NCBI RefSeq assembly: GCF_004342845.1
Contig: NZ_SLXB01000011.1
Coordinates: 37,928-101,927 of the forward strand
Length of the DNA stretch: 64,000 nucleotides
Source: Prevotella heparinolytica
Lineage (GTDB): Bacteria > Bacteroidota > Bacteroidia > Bacteroidales > Bacteroidaceae
Direction of reading: 5' to 3'
Shown: positions 35,769-44,531 of the stretch, piece after piece
How the letters are laid out: every line of letters begins with the position of its first letter
How positions within the stretch are numbered: position 1 is the stretch's first letter
Program-made: the position numbers and the translations under genes
The notes under the pieces: generated by a model
Database searches by the model: none
What the model was told of the DNA's origin: nothing
What the model saw: the letters and a program-made list of their open reading frames with translations, nothing else

Positions 35769-38135
35769 ATGAGGATTCTAAAGGACTATTTTTTTTCGTC
35801 TCTCTTGTTGGTGATACTCTGTTGCGGCTTGTCATTCTCGTTGCAGTCGTGCAGTGACGACAAGACCGAAGATATACCGACGGTCATCGGTAACAGTACA
35901 TCTTCCGGTGTGGTGCTTGGCAGTGAGTATACTTTTACTGCTGCTGCGGGGACACAATCTTTGAGCTTTTATGCAAGCCGGGACTGGACCATTCAAAGTG
36001 GTGCCGACTGGTGTAAGTTGTCGGCAACAAGCGGAAAAGCCGGGAATGCCAACGTAAATATTCAAGTTACGGAAAATACCGAAGCGGGCGACCGCAATAC
36101 GGTTATTACAATAATTGCCGGTGAAACGGGAAATACGGCAAAGAAGGAGATACCCATCGTCCAAAAGAAAACGGATGCCCCGGTTGTAGGATGGAGTGCT
36201 GTTGTGGCTTCTCCCGATAGTTGGGATAATCAAAAGCGTGCCGACATATCTTATCAGCTATTGCTCTACTCGTTTGCCGACAGTAACGGGGATAAATATG
36301 GTGACATCAACGGTGTGATTTCCAAGTTGGATTATATCAACTCTTTAGGCGTGAAAGCCATCTGGCTTTCTCCCATCCATCCCTCGCCTTCTTATCATGG
36401 GTATGATGTGACGGATTATACCAAAGTCAATCCGAAGTTTGGTACTGAAGCCGACTTTGACCGTTTGGTGGCTGAAGCGCGCAACCGTGGCATCAAAATT
36501 TATCTGGACTATGTGCTGAATCATACCAGCGTGGAACATCCTTGGTTTCAGGCGGCAAAAACCTCCACAGACAATGCTTATCGCGACTATTATACTTTCT
36601 CGCAAGACCCGGTAGCCGATATCAAGGCAGGAAAGATCGACATGATTGCCAGCGAGGGTGCAGGAGGGTATAATGCGGGCGAATGGTTCTCGACAACCAC
36701 TTCATCGGATGCAGTCAAGGCATGCTATAAGTTTAGATTGGATTGGTCGAATGCTTCCAAACCGACAGTCACGGTTACTAAAGCCGAAACGGCCGATAAA
36801 GATAATCCCGACCAAAGCACAACGGGAGCCAAATATCTTTATTTTGGCGAGAGGGTGACTAAGAAGTTTTATGATAAAGGCAATGGCATCTATGAGTTGA
36901 CGGTAGACTTTGCATCTGCTTGGGGATTTTTGATTCGTACCAGCACTACGGAGTGGGGAAATCACAAATATGGAGCATCGTCTGCCGGCACTAAGGTGAA
37001 ATTCGGCGAAGCCCTCGCTTTAAAGCAGGGTAATGATGCTAAGGATATCTTATTGGAATCAATGAACCTGTGGTATTATCATTCTCATTTCTATACCGGT
37101 TCGTTTGCCGACCTCAATTATGGAAAAGTCGCCAACTTGAAGAATTCACCGGCTTTCAAGGAGGTGGTTGTGGCAGCTAAGGGTTGGGTAGACCGTGGGG
37201 TAGAAGGTTTCCGATTGGATGCGGTGAAACATATCTATCACAATGCCAAGGGTACGGAAAATCCTGATTTCCTTAAAACATTCTACGACCAACTGAACAA
37301 CTATTATAAACAGAAAGGCAATGCGGACGAGCTGTATATGGTGGGCGAGGTGCTTTCCGGTGCTGCTGAGGTAGCTCTTTATTACAAGGGCCTTCCGGCC
37401 TTGTTCGAGTTCGACTTTTGGTATCGTCTGGAATGGGCCATCAACAATGCTACAGGCTGTTACTTTGCCAAAGATATTATGGGTTATCAGGAGCTTTATA
37501 AAAAAAATCGTTCAAACTATATTGAAGCCACCAAACTTTCCAACCACGACGAAGACCGCACGGCTTCCAAGCTGGGGAGGTCTGTCGACAAAGAAAAACT
37601 TGCGGCTGCCGTCCTGCTCACTGGTCCCGGCGAACCATACATTTACTATGGTGAGGAGTTGGGACTTTACGGTATGAAAACGAATGGGGATGAATATGTG
37701 CGTGGTCCGATGTTGTGGGGAGACAATACAGTGACTTCATATACGGACAAGATAGACAAGAACGTGGCCTCCAACATTCAATCGGTTGCCGAACAGCAGA
37801 AAGACGAAAAGTCCCTGCTCAATGTATATGTTCGTTTTGCCAAGCTGCGCAACACTTATCCGGCTTTGGCGGAAGGCACCATGTCGAAGCATGCGGTTTA
37901 CAACGAGAACAACTCAACTGTCGGCAAGAACATTGCCGCATGGTATATGACGAAAGGTAGTGAGAAGATGTTGGTTGTACATAACTTTGGCTCGAGTGCT
38001 GTGGAGATTGCGTTATCCGACAAGATAGAAAAAGCGGTCGGCTTAAATGGTGATGTACAGCAAAAAACGGCAGACAACAGCACACAGGTCAAGATGGGTG
38101 CATATAGCTCCGTCGTATTCAGAATAGCGCAATAA
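35769..38135 (+). CDS. SusG-like surface alpha-amylase with BACON domain and CBM58-type insert (GH13)
   Basis: A 788-residue lipoprotein (lipobox LQSC, Cys about 28) that should cut starch at the cell surface. A BACON domain (about 45-140, with ASRDWTIQSGADW and ending IVQKK) is followed by a GH13 barrel. Region I is IYLDYVLNHTS; the catalytic residues are about D484 (GFRLDAV), E527 (VGEV) and D594 (SNHDED). Residues about 300-420 interrupt the barrel like the starch-binding CBM58 of SusG. SusG of B. thetaiotaomicron lacks the BACON domain, as far as I know. No susC/D genes adjoin. Confidence 0.92.
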   Translation: MRILKDYFFSSLLLVILCCGLSFSLQSCSDDKTEDIPTVIGNSTSSGVVLGSEYTFTAAAGTQSLSFYASRDWTIQSGADWCKLSATSGKAGNANVNIQVTENTEAGDRNTVITIIAGETGNTAKKEIPIVQKKTDAPVVGWSAVVASPDSWDNQKRADISYQLLLYSFADSNGDKYGDINGVISKLDYINSLGVKAIWLSPIHPSPSYHGYDVTDYTKVNPKFGTEADFDRLVAEARNRGIKIYLDYVLNHTSVEHPWFQAAKTSTDNAYRDYYTFSQDPVADIKAGKIDMIASEGAGGYNAGEWFSTTTSSDAVKACYKFRLDWSNASKPTVTVTKAETADKDNPDQSTTGAKYLYFGERVTKKFYDKGNGIYELTVDFASAWGFLIRTSTTEWGNHKYGASSAGTKVKFGEALALKQGNDAKDILLESMNLWYYHSHFYTGSFADLNYGKVANLKNSPAFKEVVVAAKGWVDRGVEGFRLDAVKHIYHNAKGTENPDFLKTFYDQLNNYYKQKGNADELYMVGEVLSGAAEVALYYKGLPALFEFDFWYRLEWAINNATGCYFAKDIMGYQELYKKNRSNYIEATKLSNHDEDRTASKLGRSVDKEKLAAAVLLTGPGEPYIYYGEELGLYGMKTNGDEYVRGPMLWGDNTVTSYTDKIDKNVASNIQSVAEQQKDEKSLLNVYVRFAKLRNTYPALAEGTMSKHAVYNENNSTVGKNIAAWYMTKGSEKMLVVHNFGSSAVEIALSDKIEKAVGLNGDVQQKTADNSTQVKMGAYSSVVFRIAQ

Positions 38136-38147
38136 GATAGTGCATTG

Positions 38148-39128
38148 TCATTCGTAAATTTTTATCAGCATCCGGTTCAGCCAGTTCCAACGAAAACGGA
38201 ACCAGCGCCGGGTGCTGCTTTGTTTCCCTCCGAATCGAAGAACAAAGTCGCGGTATCCGTGTCTGCGAAACGGCAACCCGACATCCATAAATTCCAGGTG
38301 GCGATATCCGTGTTGCTTGGCATCGTCCAGTGCTTTCCATACGGCCAGAACGCCCGGATATTGCAGGGCATAGGTCTTGCGCATTCCGCCAGAGAACCAG
38401 AGGTAGGCATTATCACCGGAGTAGATGCAGGCACTGCCCCCGATAATCTTGTTCTTATAGGTGACGATGAAGATTTTGCTTCGTCTTTCAGCCAATCCGC
38501 TTTCGAGGTGTTCGAAGAACCGGATGCTGGGAAAGTGTCGGCGTATCTTGGAAGAATAGATGTGGCGCAACATGTGGGCAAAGTGGAGTGTTTCCTCCAT
38601 GGTTTGCGTCTCTCGCACTTGAGCCCCGTTTTTCAATCCTTTTTTTACCTGTCGGATGCGTGACGGACTGAATCGCTCTTCTACCTTTTCGATGCTGTGC
38701 AACGAATTGCGTACCCGCAACCAATTGACGGCAAAATAGCTATTTTCACGGAAAGATTTGTATCCGAACAATGCATTCTCCAGATTGCGGAACTCAATGA
38801 GAAAAGCCTCGCGCAACGCCTCGTCGGTGAGCCGTTGCAACATGTCGTTAAAGATAACTTCTTTGTCCGCATTGTCGTCGAAATACTCTCCTGTGCCATA
38901 CACTTCGCATCTTTTAATGATGCCGGGAGGGAACATACGGACGCTTTTTCGTATCACGGCCAGCAGTTTGGCAATGGGTTTGTCGTTTTCGGAAGCTACG
39001 ATGAGCACAGGAGTATATCCCGGAGTTGCTTCGTAGATTCGGAACAATCCGGTAGAATGAAAGGTGTCGTTCCCCGGCAGTTCGGGTATTTTGCTTCCAC
39101 GGTAATATGTTGTCAGTTTCAAAGGCAT
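38148..39128 (-). CDS. GNAT/FemAB-like acyltransferase
   Basis: A 326-residue protein with a duplicated GNAT-like fold. Its C-terminal part reads IIGGSACIYSGDNAYLWFSGG and LEFMDVGLPFRRHGYRDFVLRFG, as in FemAB-type aminoacyl/acetyl transferases. The substrate is unknown; lipid or cell-wall modification is plausible. The frame is open up to 39170, but the codons before the ATG at 39128 overlap an insertion-sequence end and a promoter-like TAAATTTG. With that promoter the message would begin at or next to the start codon. Confidence 0.7.
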   Translation of the reverse strand: MPLKLTTYYRGSKIPELPGNDTFHSTGLFRIYEATPGYTPVLIVASENDKPIAKLLAVIRKSVRMFPPGIIKRCEVYGTGEYFDDNADKEVIFNDMLQRLTDEALREAFLIEFRNLENALFGYKSFRENSYFAVNWLRVRNSLHSIEKVEERFSPSRIRQVKKGLKNGAQVRETQTMEETLHFAHMLRHIYSSKIRRHFPSIRFFEHLESGLAERRSKIFIVTYKNKIIGGSACIYSGDNAYLWFSGGMRKTYALQYPGVLAVWKALDDAKQHGYRHLEFMDVGLPFRRHGYRDFVLRFGGKQSSTRRWFRFRWNWLNRMLIKIYE

Positions 39129-39134
39129 CGCTTG

Positions 39135-39142
39135 CAAATTTA
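39135..39142 (-). promoter_or_regulatory. Possible promoter of the acyltransferase, leaving almost no leader
   Basis: CAAATTTA is TAAATTTG on the minus strand (TAnnTTTG). Predicted start of transcription is about 39128, at the first base of the ATG. Confidence 0.35.
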
Positions 39143-39156
39143 GAAAAATAATCTTG

Positions 39157-39172
39157 TGAGGATGTGTCAAAA
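39157..39172 (-). repeat. Solitary end of the 27-kb-type MITE
   Basis: TGAGGATGTGTCAAAA is identical over 16 bp to the right inverted end of the element at 27025-27208. No partner end is found nearby, so it is a remnant, or a site where an element left or was truncated. Confidence 0.55.
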
Positions 39173-39237
39173 GCGATATTATTTGTGATTTAGGCAGAGA
39201 GACGAAAAGATACCGGGCTTTAATCGGAATTTTGCAT

Positions 39238-39245
39238 TATCTTTG
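39238..39245 (+). promoter_or_regulatory. Promoter of the nitroreductase operon
   Basis: TATCTTTG matches TAnnTTTG, 42 bp before the ATG at 39288. Confidence 0.55.
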
Positions 39246-39287
39246 CACGTATTAGCCTTAAAATGAATTATAATAAGAAAATAGAAC

Positions 39288-39824
39288 ATGGAAAGTTTCA
39301 GTGATTTGATAAAGACACGTCGCAGCATGCGAAAATTTACGGAAGAAGAGCTGACGCAGGAGCAGGTGGTTGCCTTGATGAAGGCAGCCTTGATGGCACC
39401 TGCCTCAAAGCGTAGCAACCCATGGCAATTCATTGTGGTGGATGATAAAGAGAAGCTGAAAGAACTGTCATACTGCAAGGAGCAGGCTTCGCAATTCATT
39501 GCCGATGCGGCATTGGCAGTGGTGGTTACGGCCGATCCGCTGGCAAGCGATGTCTGGATAGAAGATGCGGCCATTGCCTCCATCTATTTGCAGTTGCAAG
39601 CGGAAGATATGGGATTGGGCAGTTGCTGGGTGCAAGTGCGCGAGCGGTTTACGGCAGCCGGTGTGCCTTCCAATGAATACGTGCATGATGTGCTCGACAT
39701 TCCTTTGCAATTGCAGGTGCTTAGCGTTATAGCAATCGGGCATAAGGGTATGGAACGCAAACCTTTTGATGAAGACCACTTGCAGTGGGAAAAAATACAT
39801 CTCAATAAATATGGAGGGGAATAA
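39288..39824 (+). CDS. Nitroreductase-family flavoprotein
   Basis: A 178-residue FMN-dependent oxidoreductase. N-terminal TRRSMRKFTEE and APASKRSNPWQFIVVDD, then AIASIYLQLQAEDMGLGSCWVQ and a C-terminal VIAIGHKG, are the flavin-binding landmarks of the family. The natural substrate is unknown; members reduce nitro compounds, quinones or flavins. It heads a tightly spaced five-gene operon running to 42143; the next gene starts 2 bp after its stop. Confidence 0.9.
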   Translation: MESFSDLIKTRRSMRKFTEEELTQEQVVALMKAALMAPASKRSNPWQFIVVDDKEKLKELSYCKEQASQFIADAALAVVVTADPLASDVWIEDAAIASIYLQLQAEDMGLGSCWVQVRERFTAAGVPSNEYVHDVLDIPLQLQVLSVIAIGHKGMERKPFDEDHLQWEKIHLNKYGGE

Positions 39825-39826
39825 CA

Positions 39827-40162
39827 GTGAGCGCGACAAAGGCTAACAACAATCGGGATACATACAAGGCAACTGCCATCATATTGATAGCATTCGGCAT
39901 CCTTTACTTGGTAGACAAGCTGATACATTTTTCTGCCATCGGCTTGCCATGGGTGATGAATAGGGATAATTTCCTGCTTTATACGGCAGTGATTTTTCTA
40001 TTGTTCAAGCATGATAAATCGGTAGGATTGGTATTGACCGGTTTGTGGCTGATACTGAATTTCGGATTAATAACAGCTTTACTTGGTACGATGTCTGCCT
40101 ATCTGCTGCCATTGGCACTGTTGGTAGTGGGGATTCTTATGTATTGGTTGGCGACAAGATAG
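39827..40162 (+). CDS. Small membrane protein, DUF5668/LiaF-like
   Basis: A 111-residue protein with about four hydrophobic segments (TAIILIAFGILYLV, NFLLYTAVIFLLF, LVLTGLWLILNFGLITALLG, LLPLALLVVGILMYWL). The start is GTG at 39827, 2 bp after the nitroreductase stop; the frame and spacing support it. It resembles the transmembrane part of LiaF/DUF5668 proteins. Function is unknown. Confidence 0.65.
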   Translation: MSATKANNNRDTYKATAIILIAFGILYLVDKLIHFSAIGLPWVMNRDNFLLYTAVIFLLFKHDKSVGLVLTGLWLILNFGLITALLGTMSAYLLPLALLVVGILMYWLATR

Positions 40163-40168
40163 AGGGGT

Positions 40169-40981
40169 ATGGCAGGAAGAGATATGGAGGAAACGTCCAT
40201 TGTTTTTATCGGTGCGGGCAATCTGGCCACCAATCTGGCAAAAGCACTATATCGGAATCGGTTTCGTATCGTGCAGGTATATAGCCGTACGGCTGAGTCG
40301 GCCAAACTTCTGGCGCAGACGGTAGGAGCCGGTTACACAACCGAGCTTTCCTGCATAGTAACAGATGCGCAGCTCTACATCGTTTCGTTGAAAGATGCGG
40401 CTTTCGTTGAACTATTGCCCCGAATGGTGCGGAATAAGGAGAAAGCCTTATGGGTGCATACGGCCGGCAGCATTCCTATGGGCATTTGGGAAGGGCATGC
40501 CCTGCGATACGGGGTCTTTTATCCGTTGCAGACTTTCAGCAAGCAACGCAATGTGAGTTTCAAAGAGATACCTGTTTGTATAGAGAGTAATTCGGAAGAA
40601 GACATGCTTTTTTTGAAAGGCATTGCTTCTGTCTTGTCAGAGAAGGTTTATGAAGTCAGTTCCGAGCAGCGTAAAAGTCTGCATCTGGCGGCAGTGTTTA
40701 CTTGTAATTTTACCAATCACATGTATGCCTTGGCAGCCGAACTGTTGAAGAAATATCAACTTCCGTTCGATGTCTTGCTGCCTCTGATAGATGAAACAGC
40801 CCGCAAGGTGCATGAGTTGGAACCTATTGTGGCGCAAACCGGGCCGGCTGTGAGATATGATAAGAACGTGATTGACGAACATGTGCGCATGCTTGCCGAT
40901 GAACCTGAGATACAGGTGTTGTATAGCTTGTTGAGTGAGAGCATTCACCGGCTGGCGCTTAAAAATGTTTGCAGTGATTAG
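40169..40981 (+). CDS. Rossmann-like/DUF2520 NAD(P)-binding protein
   Basis: A 270-residue protein. N-terminal Rossmann fold with [16 protein letters not shown], then the DUF2520 C-terminal helical domain ([33 protein letters not shown]). It resembles ProC/F420-dependent reductase-type dehydrogenases, but its substrate is not known. The ATG at 40169 lies 6 bp after the preceding stop. It is co-transcribed with the KdsC-like gene 16 bp downstream. Confidence 0.85.
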   Translation: MAGRDMEETSIVFIGAGNLATNLAKALYRNRFRIVQVYSRTAESAKLLAQTVGAGYTTELSCIVTDAQLYIVSLKDAAFVELLPRMVRNKEKALWVHTAGSIPMGIWEGHALRYGVFYPLQTFSKQRNVSFKEIPVCIESNSEEDMLFLKGIASVLSEKVYEVSSEQRKSLHLAAVFTCNFTNHMYALAAELLKKYQLPFDVLLPLIDETARKVHELEPIVAQTGPAVRYDKNVIDEHVRMLADEPEIQVLYSLLSESIHRLALKNVCSD

Positions 40982-40997
40982 AACTAAAAAAAAGAGC

Positions 40998-41528
40998 ATG
41001 AGTACCATAAATTATGATTTGAGAAAAATAAAAGCCCTTGTTTTTGATGTGGATGGTGTGTTGAGTGCCAACGTGATTCCGATGAGCGCAGAAGGAGAAC
41101 CGTTGCGTACTGTGAACATAAAAGACGGTTATTCACTGCACATGGCTGCCAAGCAGGGGATATTGCTGGGCATCATAACCGGTGGCCGAACAGAAGCTGT
41201 GCGTAAGCGTTTCATGGCTTTGGGATTTGCAGAAGAGAATATCTACATGGGTTCTTCCGTTAAAATTCATGATTATCGGGATTTTCGCAAGCGCCATGGT
41301 TTACTGGATGAAGAAATACTTTACGTAGGCGATGACATCCCCGATTTGGAAGTGATGCGTGAGTGCGGCTTGCCTTGTTGCCCTAAAGATGCGGCTCCCG
41401 AAGTAAAGGCGGTATCCCGTTATATTTCGCATGCGGAAGGCGGCTACGGCTGTGGGCGCGATATTGTGGAACAGGTCTTGAAAGTAAAAGGTCTTTGGCT
41501 GGCCGATGAGCAGGCTTTTGGCTGGTAA
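40998..41528 (+). CDS. kdsC: KdsC-like HAD phosphatase (3-deoxy-manno-octulosonate 8-phosphate phosphatase)
   Basis: A 176-residue HAD hydrolase without a cap domain. Motif I is VFDVDGVLS (DxDx), followed by ITGGRTEAV (motif II) and [12 protein letters not shown] (motif IV). In the family it removes phosphate from KDO-8-phosphate during inner-core LPS synthesis, though close relatives act on other 9-carbon sugar phosphates. The in-frame start at 40935 lies within the preceding gene; the ATG at 40998 (MSTINYDL) is more likely. It is followed by maf. Confidence 0.88.
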   Translation: MSTINYDLRKIKALVFDVDGVLSANVIPMSAEGEPLRTVNIKDGYSLHMAAKQGILLGIITGGRTEAVRKRFMALGFAEENIYMGSSVKIHDYRDFRKRHGLLDEEILYVGDDIPDLEVMRECGLPCCPKDAAPEVKAVSRYISHAEGGYGCGRDIVEQVLKVKGLWLADEQAFGW

Positions 41529-41558
41529 ATTGTCGTAAATCATTAAATAGTAAATAAG

Positions 41559-42143
41559 ATGCTGTTTGATAATCTGAAGAGATATAAAATAATTTTAGCC
41601 TCCAACTCGCCTCGGCGAAAAGAATTGCTGTCGGGCTTGGGGGTGGAATATGAAGTAAGAACCTTGCCCGATGTGGACGAATCTTATCCTGAAACATTGA
41701 AAGGGGCGGCTATTCCTCTTTACATATCCGAAGAAAAAGCAGATGCCTATCGTGCCATGATGCAGCCGGATGAGTTGATGATTACAGCGGATACCATCGT
41801 ATGGTTGGATGAGAAAGTACTTGGAAAACCTCGGAACAAGGAAGAAGCTATACAGATGCTAATGGCTATGTCGGGGCGTACTCATGAAGTTTTTACCGGT
41901 GTATGCCTGACAACGACAGAATGGCAGCGTAGTTTCACTGCGGCAACCGAAGTGCGTTTCTCCCACTTGAGCGAAGAAGAGATTGCTTATTATGTAGACA
42001 AGTATCAACCGATGGATAAGGCCGGAGCCTATGGTGTGCAAGAGTGGATTGGCTTTATCGGGGTGGAGTATATTTCAGGAAGCTATTATAATATAATGGG
42101 ACTCCCCGTACAAAAGTTGTACAGGGAGTTGTTGAAGATTTAA
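41559..42143 (+). CDS. Maf-like nucleotide pyrophosphatase
   Basis: A 194-residue protein of the Maf/YhdE type. It opens with ILASNSPRRKELLSGLG, the family's signature, and continues with ADTIVWLDEKVLGKP and GAYGVQEW. Such enzymes hydrolyse dTTP/UTP or modified nucleotides and affect septum formation. It is the last gene of the operon. A strong hairpin (CTCCC..GGGAG, about 42102-42129) lies in its last codons, but no T tract follows. Confidence 0.92.
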   Translation: MLFDNLKRYKIILASNSPRRKELLSGLGVEYEVRTLPDVDESYPETLKGAAIPLYISEEKADAYRAMMQPDELMITADTIVWLDEKVLGKPRNKEEAIQMLMAMSGRTHEVFTGVCLTTTEWQRSFTAATEVRFSHLSEEEIAYYVDKYQPMDKAGAYGVQEWIGFIGVEYISGSYYNIMGLPVQKLYRELLKI

Positions 42144-42222
42144 AGTCTATAGGTTTTTCTTTCGATGATTTATTGACTTAAAGGAACACGGGATAGAACT
42201 AATAGTCAATCGAACTGTTTGC

Positions 42223-44415
42223 TCAAATCATATCCAGCATCAACGGAATATCTTCTTCAGTAATACCTTTCTTGAGGAGGATATTTCGGTCTCTGTTGAA
42301 TAGTTCAAAGAAAGACTCCCGGCTGTTACTTTCCAAAGCTGCTTTACTGTAAAGTTCTGCGGCTTTCTCCGTATTGCCTTGCTTCCATGCTACATGTCCT
42401 GCATTGAGATAGTCAATGGCAACCGGTCGGGAAGATAGAATTTTATCGTAATACTTTATGGCTTGCTCGTTTTTATCGCATATAAATGAACACCACCCGA
42501 TGGCACGCCACGTTTTGATGTTTTCATTTTCAATAAAATCCAGTTTGAAAAAGTATTGCAGTGCTTCTTCGTATCTTTCCAGTTCGGCAAGACAACTGCC
42601 GGCATAGAAGAGTATGTTGCGATTCTCCGGTTGTATGCTTTCAGCTTTTTTATAATACTCCAGTGCGGTAGCAAAGTCTTTCATTTGCCGGTAGCAGGCT
42701 GCCAGATGCCGGATTGTCCATATATGGTCAGGTTTCAGAATATCCGCTTTCAGGTAAGCATCTATCGCTTCCTTATATCGTTTCTCTTTTTGCAGACAAT
42801 AGCCTGCCTTTTGGAAAATGTCGGCATCTGCCCGATTCATGGTTATCAAGTCCTGATAAAGCTTCAGTGCCTTTGCAGGATGCTCTTTGAGAAAATGAAA
42901 GTCGGCAACGGTAGCCAGCAATTCGGGTTTGTGTAAGATGGCTTGCAGCACAGGGATGCGGTGCAAGGCTATTTCTTCTTTAAAGATGTCCCGAAACTCA
43001 TGCCGGCGTTGATTGAGTTTAAAGAAACGGTATAAATCGTGGATATATTGGTTACTGATTACATCCGGACGCCGGGCATATTGCTGCAAGGTAGAGGATT
43101 TGCTTTCGTCCATCAGCTCATTCAGCTCTTGTGAAGTCATTTGGCTGAGCATGGCATTGCGTTGCGATTGAGGGACGTGCGCCATGGTGAAGCAGAGGGA
43201 ATACTTGTCGCTATTGCAAAAGAATCCCGATTGTAGGATAAGAGAAAGAATGGCATTGTCTCCCGTTGGCTTAAGGCCGAACTCTTTCACGATGCTGGAA
43301 TGGTGCATGTCGAATGGATAAAGCCAATTGTGCGGCTGTTTGAAGAACGGATAATTTTTGAGTTGTGCAAACGTACTCATATATACATCAGCTCCTTCTA
43401 ATTGCAGTTCGTTCATCTCACGGATCTTGTTTTCTAAACCGGAGTTTTCAAGAGCCTTTTCCCAATCCGGATTAAAGTCATTCTCATCCGGATTATCTTC
43501 AAAACCGAACTTCATGTTACGCATGATATTTACATTCTTTATCATCTCCGGGATAATCTCTTCGCGCATCTTCTTGTCAATCTTTTCCGTTTCCTGACTG
43601 CGGAGCAGTTCGATATAAACGCGATTCATCTGTTTGCCGAAGCTGCCGTCTTCGTTCAGAAGAGACAGGCGGGTTGTCAATTCGGGGTAGAGAGACAGAC
43701 GGGTGGGGTGGCAATGAAGCGTGATAGCTATTCCTACCAATGCACGTTGACTTACTTGCGCATCAACATGCGTCACGACATCCAGCAACCATGAAAATTT
43801 TCGCGCATCGAAGCATTCCATCAAGCTAAGCATTACAGCACTGGTAAACAAGCATAAGGCATTGACCGGCAGTAGCTCCGAAGTCAATATTCTTTGGGCT
43901 TGTTGTTCTTCTTCTACCGACCAGTGGCTGTTACTCCATGTGGAAAGAAAAAGTGTTTGATTTGTTTCTTCATATCGTTTCAATATGGCGTCCAATCCTT
44001 GGTTATCCGGCATTAACAGGCAAACGGCCAACTCGTCAGGAAAAGATTCCAACACTTTTGTAAGGGTGGCAATGTCATATTCGTTCGGAAGCCTGTTTCG
44101 GTTGTTACGCAGCGAATGATAATAATGGTTTGATACTTTGTCCAACAAGAATAAACGTGCTTGATCGGCAATCTCCCATGTTTCGGACAACAAGCGGCGG
44201 TATAGCTGGGAGCGTTCAGGGTCGTTTACTCCTTGACGCATGTATCGAAGCATATATTGGTAGGATGTTTGCGCTTGCTCCAAGCGGTTACGAGGGGAGC
44301 GATCGTCGATATCCCATAGAAAAGCTTCCAATTGGGATTGTGCTTCTTTCAATCTTTTCTGTTCTAACAGGACTATGATGTTTTGATATTGTTCTTGTAT
44401 AGATTGCTCGTTCAT
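42223..44415 (-). CDS. Large cytoplasmic TPR protein
   Basis: A 730-residue protein without a signal peptide. The N-terminal two-thirds are helical and unassigned; TPR units are clear from about 545 (LYQDLITMNRADADIFQKAG, IDAYLKADILKPDH, ALEYYKKAESIQPEN, ALQYFFKLDFIEN, AIKYYDKILSSRPV). No catalytic motif is seen. It probably acts as a scaffold, and I do not recognise a named family. A TAnnTTTG promoter lies 32 bp upstream. Confidence 0.75.
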   Translation of the reverse strand: MNEQSIQEQYQNIIVLLEQKRLKEAQSQLEAFLWDIDDRSPRNRLEQAQTSYQYMLRYMRQGVNDPERSQLYRRLLSETWEIADQARLFLLDKVSNHYYHSLRNNRNRLPNEYDIATLTKVLESFPDELAVCLLMPDNQGLDAILKRYEETNQTLFLSTWSNSHWSVEEEQQAQRILTSELLPVNALCLFTSAVMLSLMECFDARKFSWLLDVVTHVDAQVSQRALVGIAITLHCHPTRLSLYPELTTRLSLLNEDGSFGKQMNRVYIELLRSQETEKIDKKMREEIIPEMIKNVNIMRNMKFGFEDNPDENDFNPDWEKALENSGLENKIREMNELQLEGADVYMSTFAQLKNYPFFKQPHNWLYPFDMHHSSIVKEFGLKPTGDNAILSLILQSGFFCNSDKYSLCFTMAHVPQSQRNAMLSQMTSQELNELMDESKSSTLQQYARRPDVISNQYIHDLYRFFKLNQRRHEFRDIFKEEIALHRIPVLQAILHKPELLATVADFHFLKEHPAKALKLYQDLITMNRADADIFQKAGYCLQKEKRYKEAIDAYLKADILKPDHIWTIRHLAACYRQMKDFATALEYYKKAESIQPENRNILFYAGSCLAELERYEEALQYFFKLDFIENENIKTWRAIGWCSFICDKNEQAIKYYDKILSSRPVAIDYLNAGHVAWKQGNTEKAAELYSKAALESNSRESFFELFNRDRNILLKKGITEEDIPLMLDMI

Positions 44416-44446
44416 ATACGGATATCTTTAGAAATATATACGTTGA

Positions 44447-44454
44447 CAAAGCTA
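44447..44454 (-). promoter_or_regulatory. Promoter of the large TPR gene
   Basis: CAAAGCTA is TAGCTTTG on the minus strand (TAnnTTTG), 32 bp before the ATG at 44415. Confidence 0.5.
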
Positions 44455-44531
44455 CAAAAAGAATACCAAAATATTGTGTTTAGTTTATTCTTTTTCAGTA
44501 TCATCAGAAAGTATCTGTTGATACTGAATGT

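Noticed and set aside
35769..38135. Presence of a full starch-utilisation (sus) locus
   Set aside because: No susC, susD, susE/F, susB or susR gene is found near any of the three GH13 genes in this window.
42102..42129. Strong hairpin in the last codons of the Maf-like gene as a terminator
   Set aside because: No T tract follows; it is explained as coding sequence.
44497..44525. Hairpin AGTATCA..TGATACT after the porin gene as a terminator
   Set aside because: The stem has a mismatch and there is no T tract on the minus strand; it may still be a weak structure.
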